A DNA stretch of 64,000 nt from a virus, in IMG/VR virus record IMGVR_UViG_3300021475_000011, positions 1 to 64,000 of that record; one strand, written 5' to 3'. The notes beneath the pieces were generated by a model, which was not told the DNA's origin, searched no databases, and worked only from the letters and a program-made list of their open reading frames with translations. The translations under genes were made by a program, and so were the position numbers. Shown one piece after another: positions 57,457-64,000 of the stretch. Position 1 is the stretch's first letter. The number at the start of each line of letters is the position of its first letter.

Positions 57457-57887
57457 TCAGGCGTCCAGATCGAGCGCCGCGGGCCCTGACCGCTCACATC
57501 GCGCGTCACACCGAACTCGAAGCTGCTGGCATCGAGGAACGAATCGCCGTTGCCGCACAGCTCGCACGGCATCGTCGGACACGGCTTGCCCGTCCGTGAC
57601 CGGCAGGCCACGCCATCGGCCCACGCCTCGCCGCCATCGACCTCTTCTACGCCCTCCGGTAGATCGTCGGGGGGGGGCACGAACAGCAGCGTGCCCGCGT
57701 GCAGGTGGACCGTCACGCCGAGGTCGCGCACGCCCTCCACGATCGCGGTCAGGTTCAGCACGTCGGCCGGCGGCACGATGATCGACCACTCGCTCGGGCC
57801 AACCTCCTGCGTCGTGACGCCCATCGCCGCGTTGATCTTCAGGCCCTCAAGCACCCGCAGGATTTCGAGACAGAGCTGTTCGCTCAC
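57453..57887 (-). CDS. Cys-containing small protein, unknown function
   Basis: 144 residues. Helical N-terminus, VGPSEWSIIVPPADVLNLTA strand-helix, and a CPTMPCELCGNGDS zinc-like loop. A G9 tract (57669-57677) encodes VPPPD in frame. GTG start overlaps the next stop. Confidence 0.6.
   Translation of the reverse strand: MSEQLCLEILRVLEGLKINAAMGVTTQEVGPSEWSIIVPPADVLNLTAIVEGVRDLGVTVHLHAGTLLFVPPPDDLPEGVEEVDGGEAWADGVACRSRTGKPCPTMPCELCGNGDSFLDASSFEFGVTRDVSGQGPRRSIWTPE
57669..57677. repeat. G9 homopolymer tract inside a gene
   Basis: Nine G on the plus strand, reading Val-Pro-Pro-Pro-Asp on the minus strand. In frame at this length. Confidence 0.8.
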
Positions 57888-58081
57888 GAGCTGCGCTCAG
57901 CCGCTTCTTCGGCCGCGCGCAGCCACAGGCAGACGCACACCACGACGACGAGCAAGAACGTCCACCAACAGATCGGGCCGACGAGCATCCACGCCACGTC
58001 CGGGTACTGCCACGCAGCGATGCCGGCAGGCACGCCGTACATCACGATCAACGTCCACAGCAGGATCGTTCCCAAGCTCAT
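57884..58081 (-). CDS. 65-residue two-span membrane protein
   Basis: Two hydrophobic helices (GTILLWTLIVMYGVPAGIAA and WMLVGPICWWTFLLVVVVCV) and a charged C-terminus. ATG overlaps the next stop (ATGA). Possibly membrane-modifying in early infection. Confidence 0.6.
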   Translation of the reverse strand: MSLGTILLWTLIVMYGVPAGIAAWQYPDVAWMLVGPICWWTFLLVVVVCVCLWLRAAEEAAERSS

Positions 58082-58374
58082 GCCGCCGCGCGCAGCTCGG
58101 CCAGCTCGAGGTCCGCGCGAGCGCGGCGCCGGCGGATTTCGTCGGTCAGCAGCTCAGGCGGCGACAGGCTCGGGTCCAGCGCCGTCGGGTTCATGGGGAT
58201 GTCCACCACGACCGGGCCACCGCTCGCCTTGCGCACGACCTTGACCTCGATCGCTCCGTCATACGACGCGGCGCTGAACGTGAAGTCGGCAGGGTCGCCC
58301 CACGCCTCGACGACGCGCGCGAGCGCGAGCGAAGCCAGCTCGGAATCCGGGCGGTCGATCACAGCGCTACTCAC
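58078..58374 (-). CDS. small protein, unknown function
   Basis: 98 residues from GTG 58374, overlapping the preceding stop by 8 nt. Alpha/beta N-terminus (DFTFSAASYDGAIEVKVVRK) and a charged helix at the end. Confidence 0.6.
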   Translation of the reverse strand: MSSAVIDRPDSELASLALARVVEAWGDPADFTFSAASYDGAIEVKVVRKASGGPVVVDIPMNPTALDPSLSPPELLTDEIRRRRARADLELAELRAAA

Positions 58375-58735
58375 TGAGGAACGCCCCCTTCGCGGCAGCG
58401 TGAGCCGCCTTCGCTGCGGCCGGGTCGATCCGGCCATAGCTCGTCAGGGCAGCCGTGACCGCCTCCGCGACACGATCGGCAAGGTTGCCCTCGACGATCC
58501 GGTCGAACGCAGCGTCGAGCTCGGCGCGGTAGCTCTCGACCGCGCCCTCAGCCACGCCGAGGTCGAACGACGGCGACGCCAGGATCATGCACGGCGTCTC
58601 GGGGAACGTCTCGCGCACGGTGCCAGCGATGCCCTCGATGACGTGCATGGGCGCGTTCTCGGGCACGCTGAGCACGAGCACGTCGCCCTCACTCACTCGC
58701 AGCCGCTTCACGTCGTCCAGCTCAATGCTCGCCAT
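58367..58735 (-). CDS. small protein, unknown function
   Basis: 122 residues. N-terminal strand-rich domain (VKRLRVSEGDVLVLSVPENA), then a predicted helix pair and Ala-rich tail. The N-terminal pattern occurs in phage small proteins of unknown function. Operator O10 lies 24 bases upstream of the ATG. Confidence 0.6.
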   Translation of the reverse strand: MASIELDDVKRLRVSEGDVLVLSVPENAPMHVIEGIAGTVRETFPETPCMILASPSFDLGVAEGAVESYRAELDAAFDRIVEGNLADRVAEAVTAALTSYGRIDPAAAKAAHAAAKGAFLSE

Positions 58736-58758
58736 AGCTCACCAACCCGCGTCGAAGT

Positions 58759-58775
58759 TGTCAGGCAGTTTGACA
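58759..58775. promoter_or_regulatory. palindromic operator O10
   Basis: TGTCA-GGCAGTT-TGACA, a perfect match, 23 bases upstream of the ATG at 58735 and just after a strong terminator. Confidence 0.7.
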
Positions 58776-58804
58776 GAGACGCCGGTCGGATGGAAGGCCA
58801 GAAA

Positions 58805-58837
58805 CGCGAAGGGCGCCCGGTGAGAGCGCCCTTCGCG
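58805..58837 (-). terminator. rho-independent terminator
   Basis: Perfect 12-bp stem CGCGAAGGGCGC/GCGCCCTTCGCG with a nine-base loop, followed on the minus strand by TTTC. It ends the unit of the coiled-coil gene at 58868-59575. Confidence 0.75.
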
Positions 58838-58867
58838 GTGCAGCTATGTCCGGCAGGAGTGTCGGCG

Positions 58868-59575
58868 TCAGGACGCCGGCGTGCCTCCGGTGCCCGGTTC
58901 CTGCGACGCGGGAGCCTCGCCGGCGGCGGGGTCCGCTGCGGGCTGACCGGCCTGCTCCGTCGGCGCGCCATCGGCGGGAGCCGACTGCGTGTCGCCAGCG
59001 GGCCAGTCCTGCGCGCTGCCCGAGCCGGGCTGAGCCGACGGGTCCGGGCCGGGAGGCGAGCCGGCGGCCGGCGCGGCGGGGTCGCTGGCGGGCGCGCTGG
59101 CCTCGCCGGCGGCGGGGTCCGCTGCGGGTGCCGACTGCTCGGCAGCGGGCACGGCGGCGGAGCCACCGGCTTCGGTGCTGGCGGGCGGCGTGCCCTCGGC
59201 CGCCGTCTCGGCGGTCGTCAGCGACGTGGTGGCCGTCGCCAGGTGCGTGCCGACGCCTTCGACGCCGGACTTCAGCGCGTCCACTTCCGCCTGCGTGATC
59301 GTGGCCGTGCCGCCAGCCGCGACCTGCGCCTCGAGCGAAGCGACCTGCAACGCCAGAGCGCCCAGCTCGTTCGCTGCGCCGGTGACGGCCGTCTCCAACG
59401 CCGCGTCCTCCGTGGTGAGCTCCGCGACCGCGGCCTGAAGCCCTGACAAGTCAACTGCCATGCTGTGCAACCTCCTGTGTAGATGGTTCAGGGACCGCTT
59501 GATCTGGCGTAGCCACTCGGGCTCGCCCTCTTGCAGCTCCTCCACGAGAATTACTGTCTCGTCCAATGGGTCCAT
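58868..59575 (-). CDS. coiled-coil protein with Ala/Pro/Gly tail
   Basis: 235 residues from ATG 59575; a second start at 59461 has a GGAGG ribosome site and may be the main one. Residues about 40-110 are a coiled coil (LSGLQAAVAELTTEDAALET). The last 100 residues are Ala/Pro/Gly/Ser repeats. Single-gene unit between O11 and the terminator at 58805-58837. Confidence 0.6.
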   Translation of the reverse strand: MDPLDETVILVEELQEGEPEWLRQIKRSLNHLHRRLHSMAVDLSGLQAAVAELTTEDAALETAVTGAANELGALALQVASLEAQVAAGGTATITQAEVDALKSGVEGVGTHLATATTSLTTAETAAEGTPPASTEAGGSAAVPAAEQSAPAADPAAGEASAPASDPAAPAAGSPPGPDPSAQPGSGSAQDWPAGDTQSAPADGAPTEQAGQPAADPAAGEAPASQEPGTGGTPAS

Positions 59576-59597
59576 TGTCGCTCCGATCGTAGCTGCT

Positions 59598-59614
59598 TGT
59601 CAGGACGCTTGACG
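59598..59614. promoter_or_regulatory. palindromic operator O11
   Basis: TGTCA-GGACGCT-TGACG; one mismatch. On the minus strand a TACGAT minus-10-like box follows, so the operator would lie in the promoter spacer; the ATG is at 59575. Confidence 0.6.
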
Positions 59615-59642
59615 TGGGACTATGCCGCACGTTGCACGCGAA

Positions 59643-59939
59643 TCAGTGACGGGCTTCCCCGTCGATCACGTCGTTGTCCACGACGCCTTCCACCGCGCGG
59701 AGCGTCAGCATCCCCGCGCGGGCACCCGTGCCCCATCCCCACAGCACCGGCAGCATGATCGGCGGGTCGTCGTTGCCGCCGAGCGCGGCGTACACGCGCG
59801 CCGAGAGCGACGGCACATCCTCGGGGTACTGGATGTCGAACCACCGGCCGCCGAGCAGCACGCGCGCCTGCTGCGGGTTCTCGCCAAGGGCCTCGGCCTC
59901 GCCGTCCACCAATGGATGCTCCGAAGCTACAGCGCTCAT
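59643..59939 (-). CDS. small protein, unknown function
   Basis: 98 residues. Central segment GGRWFDIQYPEDVPSLSARV followed by a Gly/Trp-rich loop (VLWGWGTGARAG). No family recognised. Confidence 0.6.
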   Translation of the reverse strand: MSAVASEHPLVDGEAEALGENPQQARVLLGGRWFDIQYPEDVPSLSARVYAALGGNDDPPIMLPVLWGWGTGARAGMLTLRAVEGVVDNDVIDGEARH

Positions 59940-59958
59940 GTCGTCCTCCGTTCGTTGG

Positions 59959-60189
59959 TCACAGGTACATCTTCAGCTCGCGCCACTCGATGCGGTAGAC
60001 CTGCGCCATCGGCAGCGACACAGCCTGCAAGCTCGTCGTCATCGGCTCGGGCTGACCCTCGACGCGCTCGTGCGCGGGACCGATCACATGCACCCAACCA
60101 TACGTCGTCAGCTCGACCTCGCCAGAGAGCGGCGCCGGCGTCACGCCGTCAGCGCTCGCGCGCAAGATGACGCGGCCAGCGCCCTTCAC
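59959..60189 (-). CDS. small beta-rich protein, unknown function
   Basis: 76 residues from a GTG overlapping the preceding stop (GTGA). Strand-rich (EVELTTYGWVHVIGP, AQVYRIEWRELKMYL). No family recognised. Confidence 0.6.
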   Translation of the reverse strand: MKGAGRVILRASADGVTPAPLSGEVELTTYGWVHVIGPAHERVEGQPEPMTTSLQAVSLPMAQVYRIEWRELKMYL

Positions 60190-60458
60190 GACGTTGGCCG
60201 CGGGCGCATCGGGTCGTGGCGCGCGGGCAGCGGATCGTCAGGCACGATCGGGCCAAGGTCCGTGACCTCCACCACGAGCCTGTTCAGCATCGCCACGGCA
60301 GGCTCCCCGCCGACGGTGAAGTCCACGCCCTCCATGTAGAGCTCACGAGCTGCGGCCGTCGCCTTCTCGAAGTTGGTGGCCTCGACGGTGAACTCCTGCG
60401 AGACGCCGCTGCGAGGCTCCGTGACCTTCGTCTTCCACCTGTGCCCGCGCTTCCTCAT
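60186..60458 (-). CDS. small basic protein, unknown function
   Basis: 90 residues from ATG 60458, one base downstream of operator O12. Basic N-terminus (MRKRGHRWKTKVTEPRSGVS), then an alpha/beta core (FEKATAAARELYMEGVDFTV). No family recognised. Confidence 0.6.
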   Translation of the reverse strand: MRKRGHRWKTKVTEPRSGVSQEFTVEATNFEKATAAARELYMEGVDFTVGGEPAVAMLNRLVVEVTDLGPIVPDDPLPARHDPMRPRPTS

Positions 60459-60459
60459 C

Positions 60460-60476
60460 TGTCACCCATGTTGACA
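60460..60476. promoter_or_regulatory. palindromic operator O12
   Basis: TGTCA-CCCATGT-TGACA, a perfect match, one base before the ATG at 60458. Confidence 0.7.
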
Positions 60477-60486
60477 GACCGCCCGG

Positions 60487-60759
60487 CTACGTGTCCAGCT
60501 CGACGCGCCGCGCGGAGACATGCGGCCAGCCCAATCGGCGGTAGGGCTTCCAAGGCGGCACGCCCGCGTCGCTCTGCGCGTTCGACAGGACCGTCTTCTT
60601 GGCGAACACTTCGCTGCCGCCCATCCTGACCGTCTTCTCGGGCACGTCGTAGCGCGGCGGGATGTGGTGCGCCCTGACAGTGACCTCCCACAGCTCGGTC
60701 CTACCCTTGAGCGGGTTGCGTGCCAACGCGCAGCTCGTCAGCCGTAGCGAGCGAGACAT
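60487..60759 (-). CDS. small protein, unknown function
   Basis: Up to 90 residues. It overlaps the upstream gene by 59 nt if the ATG at 60759 is used; a TTG further in would reduce this. Conserved-looking core LWEVTVRAHHIPPRYDVPEK. Start uncertain. Confidence 0.5.
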   Translation of the reverse strand: MSRSLRLTSCALARNPLKGRTELWEVTVRAHHIPPRYDVPEKTVRMGGSEVFAKKTVLSNAQSDAGVPPWKPYRRLGWPHVSARRVELDT

Positions 60760-60994
60760 GCTCGGCGATTTCCAGCGACATGATGATCGACTGCTCGTCG
60801 CCGGTCTGCACAGGCCCGGCGATTATGGTCTGACCATAGGCGCGCCAGCCGTGCGGGTCGTTCACCACGAGCTCGTCGCCGACCTCGACAGGCGGTTCGC
60901 CGTGCAGCTCGATCAGCAGCTTCGCGCCGTTCGCGCCTTCGCGGTGGGTCTGCTCGATCGAGCCAGAGCAGTCGAAGGATCGCCGATCAGGCAC
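60701..60994 (-). CDS. small beta-rich protein, unknown function
   Basis: 97 residues from a GTG overlapping the preceding stop by 8 nt. Core LLIELHGEPPVEVGDELVVN followed by QTIIAGPVQTGDEQSIIMSL, a small-barrel pattern. Confidence 0.6.
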   Translation of the reverse strand: MPDRRSFDCSGSIEQTHREGANGAKLLIELHGEPPVEVGDELVVNDPHGWRAYGQTIIAGPVQTGDEQSIIMSLEIAEHVSLATADELRVGTQPAQG

Positions 60995-61154
60995 CGACGA
61001 ACCTCAGCCGCTCGTCGTCTTCGTTCCAGACGACCGGCAGCAGCATCCCCTCGGGCACCGCGCGGTGGTCGCCGGCGTGTCCCTCGCTCAGCTCGCATTG
61101 CACGCCCGGCGTCGGCGGTTCCATGATCCACTCACGGCACGGCTTATCAGGCAT
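60987..61154 (-). CDS. 55-residue protein, unknown function
   Basis: MPDKPCREWIMEPPTPGVQC... to RLRFVGA; overlaps the preceding stop by 8 nt and the next start by 8 nt. Two cysteines and a GHAGDHRAV motif shared by small actinophage zinc proteins (C-x-H pattern). Too short for length-filtered prediction. Confidence 0.55.
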   Translation of the reverse strand: MPDKPCREWIMEPPTPGVQCELSEGHAGDHRAVPEGMLLPVVWNEDDERLRFVGA

Positions 61155-61344
61155 CGTCGGGCGCCTGGTCGGTCAGGTCGATGAGGCCCTTGCAGTCGCA
61201 CTTCTTCACCTTGCACGCGCCCGTCTTCACGTCGTCGGGCGATTCGTAGGGCGCCGGCAGGTGCGAGCGGACGTGATGCCCACAGCCACACCGTTCGCCG
61301 GCGAGCATCTGCGCGTACTGCTCGGGACTGAGCTCGATCGTCAT
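61147..61344 (-). CDS. Cys-rich 65-residue protein
   Basis: From the ATG at 61344 (ATGA overlap). MTIELSPEQYAQMLAGERCG, then CGHHVRSHL, and CKVKKCDCKG give five cysteines and several histidines, a probable zinc site. Function unknown. Confidence 0.6.
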   Translation of the reverse strand: MTIELSPEQYAQMLAGERCGCGHHVRSHLPAPYESPDDVKTGACKVKKCDCKGLIDLTDQAPDDA

Positions 61345-61805
61345 GGCTTCGGCGGCACGGCGACACCACAGCCGCAGTTGTCGCAGCTCACGACCGGGCC
61401 AGGCGCACCGTCGATCGCGTGCCCCATCGCCTCGATCAAGATGCGCCCGCAATGACACAGCGGGTACGTGTAGTGATCGCCCAGCCAGTCGTACTCGACC
61501 CACCGCGCCACCGGGTCCTGCGGGTGCCCGCACGGCACCGGCAAGAAGAACGACACGTCCTCCTTGTTGACGACGAGGATGCGAGCGTGCGGGCCGTTGG
61601 GATCGGGCATCACGCGGCTGACGAACTTCCCAGCGCAGAGCGGCAGCGGCGGCGGCTGCGCCATCCTGCACTTGCGGCCTATCTCGTCCACGCTCCACGT
61701 CTTGCGGCCACAGCCGTCGCAGACCGCGAGCGGCGGCGCGTTGTCGCGCAGGTGGTACGGCGTGCGCTCGATGTCGTCCAAGTCGATCAGCTCCTCGTCA
61801 GCCAC
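61341..61805 (-). CDS. Cys-rich protein, unknown function
   Basis: 154 residues from GTG 61805, overlapping the preceding stop by 8 nt. Three Cys clusters (CDGCGRKT, YPLCHCGR, SCDNCGCG) indicate at least two zinc sites. A beta core (HARILVVNKEDVSFFLPVPC) lies between them. Confidence 0.6.
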   Translation of the reverse strand: MADEELIDLDDIERTPYHLRDNAPPLAVCDGCGRKTWSVDEIGRKCRMAQPPPLPLCAGKFVSRVMPDPNGPHARILVVNKEDVSFFLPVPCGHPQDPVARWVEYDWLGDHYTYPLCHCGRILIEAMGHAIDGAPGPVVSCDNCGCGVAVPPKP

Positions 61806-62178
61806 GATCGCCTCCGATCCGCGGCCGGCGCGGGCGCGTGCGCAGCGGCCCGAAGAACATGCCGAGCAGCACGCCGACGGCAATCAGCCCGACGCCCGTC
61901 AGGCCCGAGGCAAGCTGCGTCTCAGTCCCACCGACGGCGACGCCGGCGCCGAGCAGGCACAGCAGCTCGGCCATACGGTTCAACCGTACATCGCGCGCGG
62001 TCCAGCGCAGCGCAGCGCGCGCATGGCGCATCTGCACGCTCCACGCGCCGCCGCAGGCCGAGCACAGCAGCGTGGGCCGACTGTGGATGCGTCCCCACTC
62101 AAGATCGGTGTGCTCGCACTCGTGCGCGGGCGCTGTGTCGATCGTCACCGGGACGCGCGCGGGTGCCAGATCATCCAT
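61798..62178 (-). CDS. membrane protein with N-terminal zinc ribbon
   Basis: 126 residues. HECEHTDLEWGRIHSRPTLL then CSACGGAW forms a Cys/His zinc site. Two hydrophobic helices follow (RMAELLCLLGAGVAVGG, GLTGVGLIAVGVLLGMFFG). Basic C-terminus. Start chosen at ATG 62178. Confidence 0.6.
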   Translation of the reverse strand: MDDLAPARVPVTIDTAPAHECEHTDLEWGRIHSRPTLLCSACGGAWSVQMRHARAALRWTARDVRLNRMAELLCLLGAGVAVGGTETQLASGLTGVGLIAVGVLLGMFFGPLRTRPRRPRIGGDRG

Positions 62179-62389
62179 CGCGCACGACTCCGCAGTCGGT
62201 CAGCTCGACCTCGAGCTGCGCGCGGCGCTCGTCAGACGGCGGCGCCAGCAGACCGAAGAAGCCATCGCGCGCCTGCATGTCGGCGTTCTCGCGCGTCAGC
62301 GCCCGCACCTGAAAGCGCCCGCGCGTGCCCGTCTCCGGGTCGTGGTAGTGCGCGATGTACTGGCGCAGCTCGCGCGCCGGCGCGCTCAT
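62171..62389 (-). CDS. 72-residue protein, unknown function
   Basis: N-terminal YIAHYHDPETGTRGRFQVRA strand pair, then a helix. ATG overlaps the preceding stop (ATGA-type). No family recognised. Confidence 0.6.
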   Translation of the reverse strand: MSAPARELRQYIAHYHDPETGTRGRFQVRALTRENADMQARDGFFGLLAPPSDERRAQLEVELTDCGVVRDG

Positions 62390-62739
62390 GGCAGGTGCTC
62401 CAACGTCCAGTGGCCATAGCTCTCCGTCGCGCGGTAGCGGCCGATCGGGTCAGGAGGCCCGTCGAGCGTGCGCAGGTGCGCGTGCAGGCCACAGGTGAAC
62501 AGGTCGCCGTCCAACCGCTCGCGTAGCGGGTGCTGGATGGTGAAACCCTGCTCGTCGAAGACGACGATGTGCTCTATCTCGGGATCGGCGAGCAGTTCGC
62601 CGGCGGCGCGCGGGCGCTTGCAGTCCACGCGCAAGCAGCTCAGCTCGCCGTGATCGACGGACGTGTCGTCGTCGAAGGCAGGCTGGACCTCCAACGCGCC
62701 GCCGCACATCGGGCAGCGCGCGCCCACGAGCTTCAGCAC
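62386..62739 (-). CDS. zinc-ribbon protein, unknown function
   Basis: 117 residues from a GTG just after the preceding stop. CPMCGGALEVQPAFDDD and a later SCLRVDCKRP supply four cysteines. C-terminal half beta-rich (HIVVFDEQGFTIQHPLRE). Confidence 0.6.
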   Translation of the reverse strand: MLKLVGARCPMCGGALEVQPAFDDDTSVDHGELSCLRVDCKRPRAAGELLADPEIEHIVVFDEQGFTIQHPLRERLDGDLFTCGLHAHLRTLDGPPDPIGRYRATESYGHWTLEHLP

Positions 62740-62740
62740 G

Positions 62741-63013
62741 TCAGCCTCCCTCGGCGATCCATGCACGCCCCTCTTCCAAGTTGCTTATCAGCTCGTCGAG
62801 GTCGGGAATCTCGACCTCCACGCAGATCGACTCGTCAGGGTTGGCAAGCACGAGGCCGAGCGACCTGTCCTCGGAGCGGCCTTCGCGCTCGGACGACGCG
62901 AACAGCACGACGATCTTCTCGGGCGAGAGCGACACGGCGACGCCCTGCGGCCGGCGCGGCGAGAGACGGCCGTGCGGGCGCCAGCCGCCGAGCGGTCGAG
63001 TCAGACGGCCCAC
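62741..63013 (-). CDS. small acidic protein, unknown function
   Basis: 90 residues from the GTG that immediately follows the upstream TGA. Core VSLSPEKIVVLFASSEREGR and CVEVEIPDLDELISNLEEGR. No family recognised. Confidence 0.55.
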   Translation of the reverse strand: MGRLTRPLGGWRPHGRLSPRRPQGVAVSLSPEKIVVLFASSEREGRSEDRSLGLVLANPDESICVEVEIPDLDELISNLEEGRAWIAEGG

Positions 63014-63301
63014 TCAGTCGTCCTCGGGCTCGACGCGCTCGCAGGCATAGCGATCGGGCGCGCCCTTGATGACGATGCTGAAGAAGCGGCCGATCGACTC
63101 AGCCGCGAGCAGCTTGTCGAGCGTGGCCTTCTCCACGTTGGCGTAGCGGTACGCACGCCCGGTCTTGAACTCGACCCACAGCGTCCCCAGCTCCGCTTCC
63201 GTGCCCTCCTGCACCCACGCGACACGCCGCAGGTTGCTCGACTCCACGTCCTGCCACGGCAGCGCGTCGTACTCGCTCAGCTTCACGGTCGATCCCTCCA
63301 T
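63014..63301 (-). CDS. KTSC-domain protein
   Basis: 95 residues from ATG 63301. VESSNLRRVAWVQEGTEAEL followed by TLWVEFKTGRAYRYANVEKA matches the KTSC domain (S-S-x-I, then L-x-V-x-F-x-x-G-x-x-Y-x-Y). KTSC proteins are small, phage-associated and of unproven function. Operator O13 abuts its ATG. Confidence 0.78.
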   Translation of the reverse strand: MEGSTVKLSEYDALPWQDVESSNLRRVAWVQEGTEAELGTLWVEFKTGRAYRYANVEKATLDKLLAAESIGRFFSIVIKGAPDRYACERVEPEDD

Positions 63302-63318
63302 TGTCAGGTGAGTTTACA
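63302..63318. promoter_or_regulatory. palindromic operator O13
   Basis: TGTCA-GGTGAGT-TTACA; one mismatch; abuts ATG 63301. The TTACA half includes the stop codon of the upstream gene. It shares 16 of 17 bases with O2. Confidence 0.6.
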
Positions 63319-63550
63319 CAGGCACTTCATCGGCCGCAATCTTCAGGCTGTTCGCCAGCATCGAGCGGTGGTCAGCATCAGCATCCGGCTCCGGTGGCGC
63401 GCTGCTCGCCGCCCAATTCGAGTCGTGCGCCTCGTAGACGACGGTGATGGTGCAGAGCTTCAGGTCGATGCCCTCAGCCTCGAACGCCGCGCGGACGGCC
63501 GGCAGCGCCGCCTCCATCGCGGCCTCAGTCGGAGCGACGCTAAACGCCAT
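63314..63550 (-). CDS. small protein, unknown function
   Basis: 78 residues. Helical N-terminus (EAAMEAALPAVRAAFEAEGI), strand (LKLCTITVVYEAHDSNW), short tail. It overlaps the upstream gene by 11 nt. Confidence 0.6.
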   Translation of the reverse strand: MAFSVAPTEAAMEAALPAVRAAFEAEGIDLKLCTITVVYEAHDSNWAASSAPPEPDADADHRSMLANSLKIAADEVPV

Positions 63551-63713
63551 CGTCTCTGACCTCCTGCGCGACCGCCTCGACCGCGATCATCGGCGCCATG
63601 CACTTCGAGCACATGGGGATGTCGCCGGCGGGAACCTCGCCAGGCCCGATCGACTTCTCGGCCTGACACTGGACGCAGCGCACGACGACGTGGCCGACCA
63701 TGCGGCTACCCAT
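63540..63713 (-). CDS. 57-residue zinc-ribbon protein
   Basis: From ATG 63713, overlapping the preceding stop by 8 nt. CVQCQAEKSI and CSKCMAPM 20 residues apart form a classic zinc ribbon. Function unknown. Confidence 0.6.
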   Translation of the reverse strand: MGSRMVGHVVVRCVQCQAEKSIGPGEVPAGDIPMCSKCMAPMIAVEAVAQEVRDDGV

Positions 63714-63993
63714 CGCGGCCGGGTCCTGGTCCGAGCTCGGCGAGCACGCGCGAGCTGAGCGCCGCGATCCGCTCCTGCGTGGCAATCGACATCGTGGGCA
63801 CGACTGGCACCTTGAAGATGATCGGCTCGAACGTGCAGCGGCAGCGCGGCAGCGGGTCGTCGATGATGACGGGCTTCTCGTAGCGCACGCCCGTCAGCTT
63901 GTCCACGTCGATCCCCGCGCGCTCCAAGCTCTCGCGCCAGGTGGTGAAGGTCTTTGTCAGCGAGCGGCCCGCGATCGACACGGCGCGCTGCAT
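63706..63993 (-). CDS. small protein at the window edge
   Basis: At least 95 residues; the true start may lie beyond base 64000. Helical N-terminus (SLTKTFTTWRESLERAGIDV), strand YEKPVIIDDPLPRCRCTFEP. No family recognised. Confidence 0.5.
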   Translation of the reverse strand: MQRAVSIAGRSLTKTFTTWRESLERAGIDVDKLTGVRYEKPVIIDDPLPRCRCTFEPIIFKVPVVPTMSIATQERIAALSSRVLAELGPGPGRDG

Positions 63994-64000
63994 CCCTTCG

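Noticed and set aside
260-63318. Identity of the palindromes with L5-type stoperators
   Set aside because: They share a TGTCAAG core in several copies but lack the GGTGG part, and these sites are palindromic with a fixed N7 spacer.
1-64000. CRISPR array, tRNA or integrase
   Set aside because: No regularly spaced repeats, no cloverleaf-like segment noticed by eye and no recombinase-family motifs; a tRNA scan would be needed to be certain.

Overview
The window is one strand-biased segment of a high-GC tailed-phage genome. About 95 of roughly 98 genes read right to left on the minus strand. They are packed with ATGA, GTGA, TGATG or 8-nt start/stop overlaps. It encodes a portal, HK97-type capsid protein and protease, a tail tube, a 1,911-residue tape measure and a GH24 endolysin, so the virion is a siphovirus. 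G+C-rich codon use, apparently leaderless promoters and His/Lys/Val-rich secreted proteins suggest an actinobacterial host, possibly Solirubrobacterales (inference). I see no integrase, tRNA, CRISPR array or DNA polymerase. The poly-C run at bases 1-11 suggests the sequence starts at an assembly break.

Layout in the direction of transcription (right to left). 64.0-57.2 kb: about 22 tiny genes, several with Cys pairs, one KTSC-domain protein, and four copies of a 17-bp palindrome. 57.1-42.7 kb: head and tail assembly: portal fused to a MuF-like domain, prohead protease, small proteins, a cold-shock gene on the opposite strand, major capsid protein, connectors, tail tube and tail chaperones. 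42.7-29.6 kb: tape measure and two giant tail proteins rich in carbohydrate-binding folds. 29.5-27.7 kb: lysis. 27.5-26.8 kb: a plus-strand pair (membrane protein, RusA resolvase) diverging from a small HTH gene. 26.4-18.7 kb: replication and recombination (replisome organiser, Rad52-type annealing protein, DUF5131 protein, PD-(D/E)XK exonuclease, HNH protein). 18.6-12.4 kb: GroES-like protein, small zinc proteins, HARE protein, probable small terminase, two secreted proteins. 11.3-6.2 kb: DNA-modification cluster (HTH, C5-methyltransferase, ASCH, N4/N6-methyltransferase). 6.1-2.0 kb: MmcB-like, DUF1643 and large terminase. 1.9-0 kb: more tiny genes.

The most unusual feature is regulatory. 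A 17-bp palindrome, consensus TGTCA-N7-TGACA, recurs about 13 times. It lies almost only in the short gaps upstream of minus-strand units and often touches the start codon. Four of these promoters also share an upstream CGTCCAG box and first codons reading MTTS. The box-to-minus-35 distance differs by one helical turn between the two pairs. The sites are absent from the 23.9-58.7 kb lysis and structural region apart from the replication and HTH promoters. This looks like a dispersed repressor regulon, analogous to mycobacteriophage stoperators but palindromic. The small HTH gene at 26.5-26.7 kb starts directly on a degenerate copy and is a candidate regulator.
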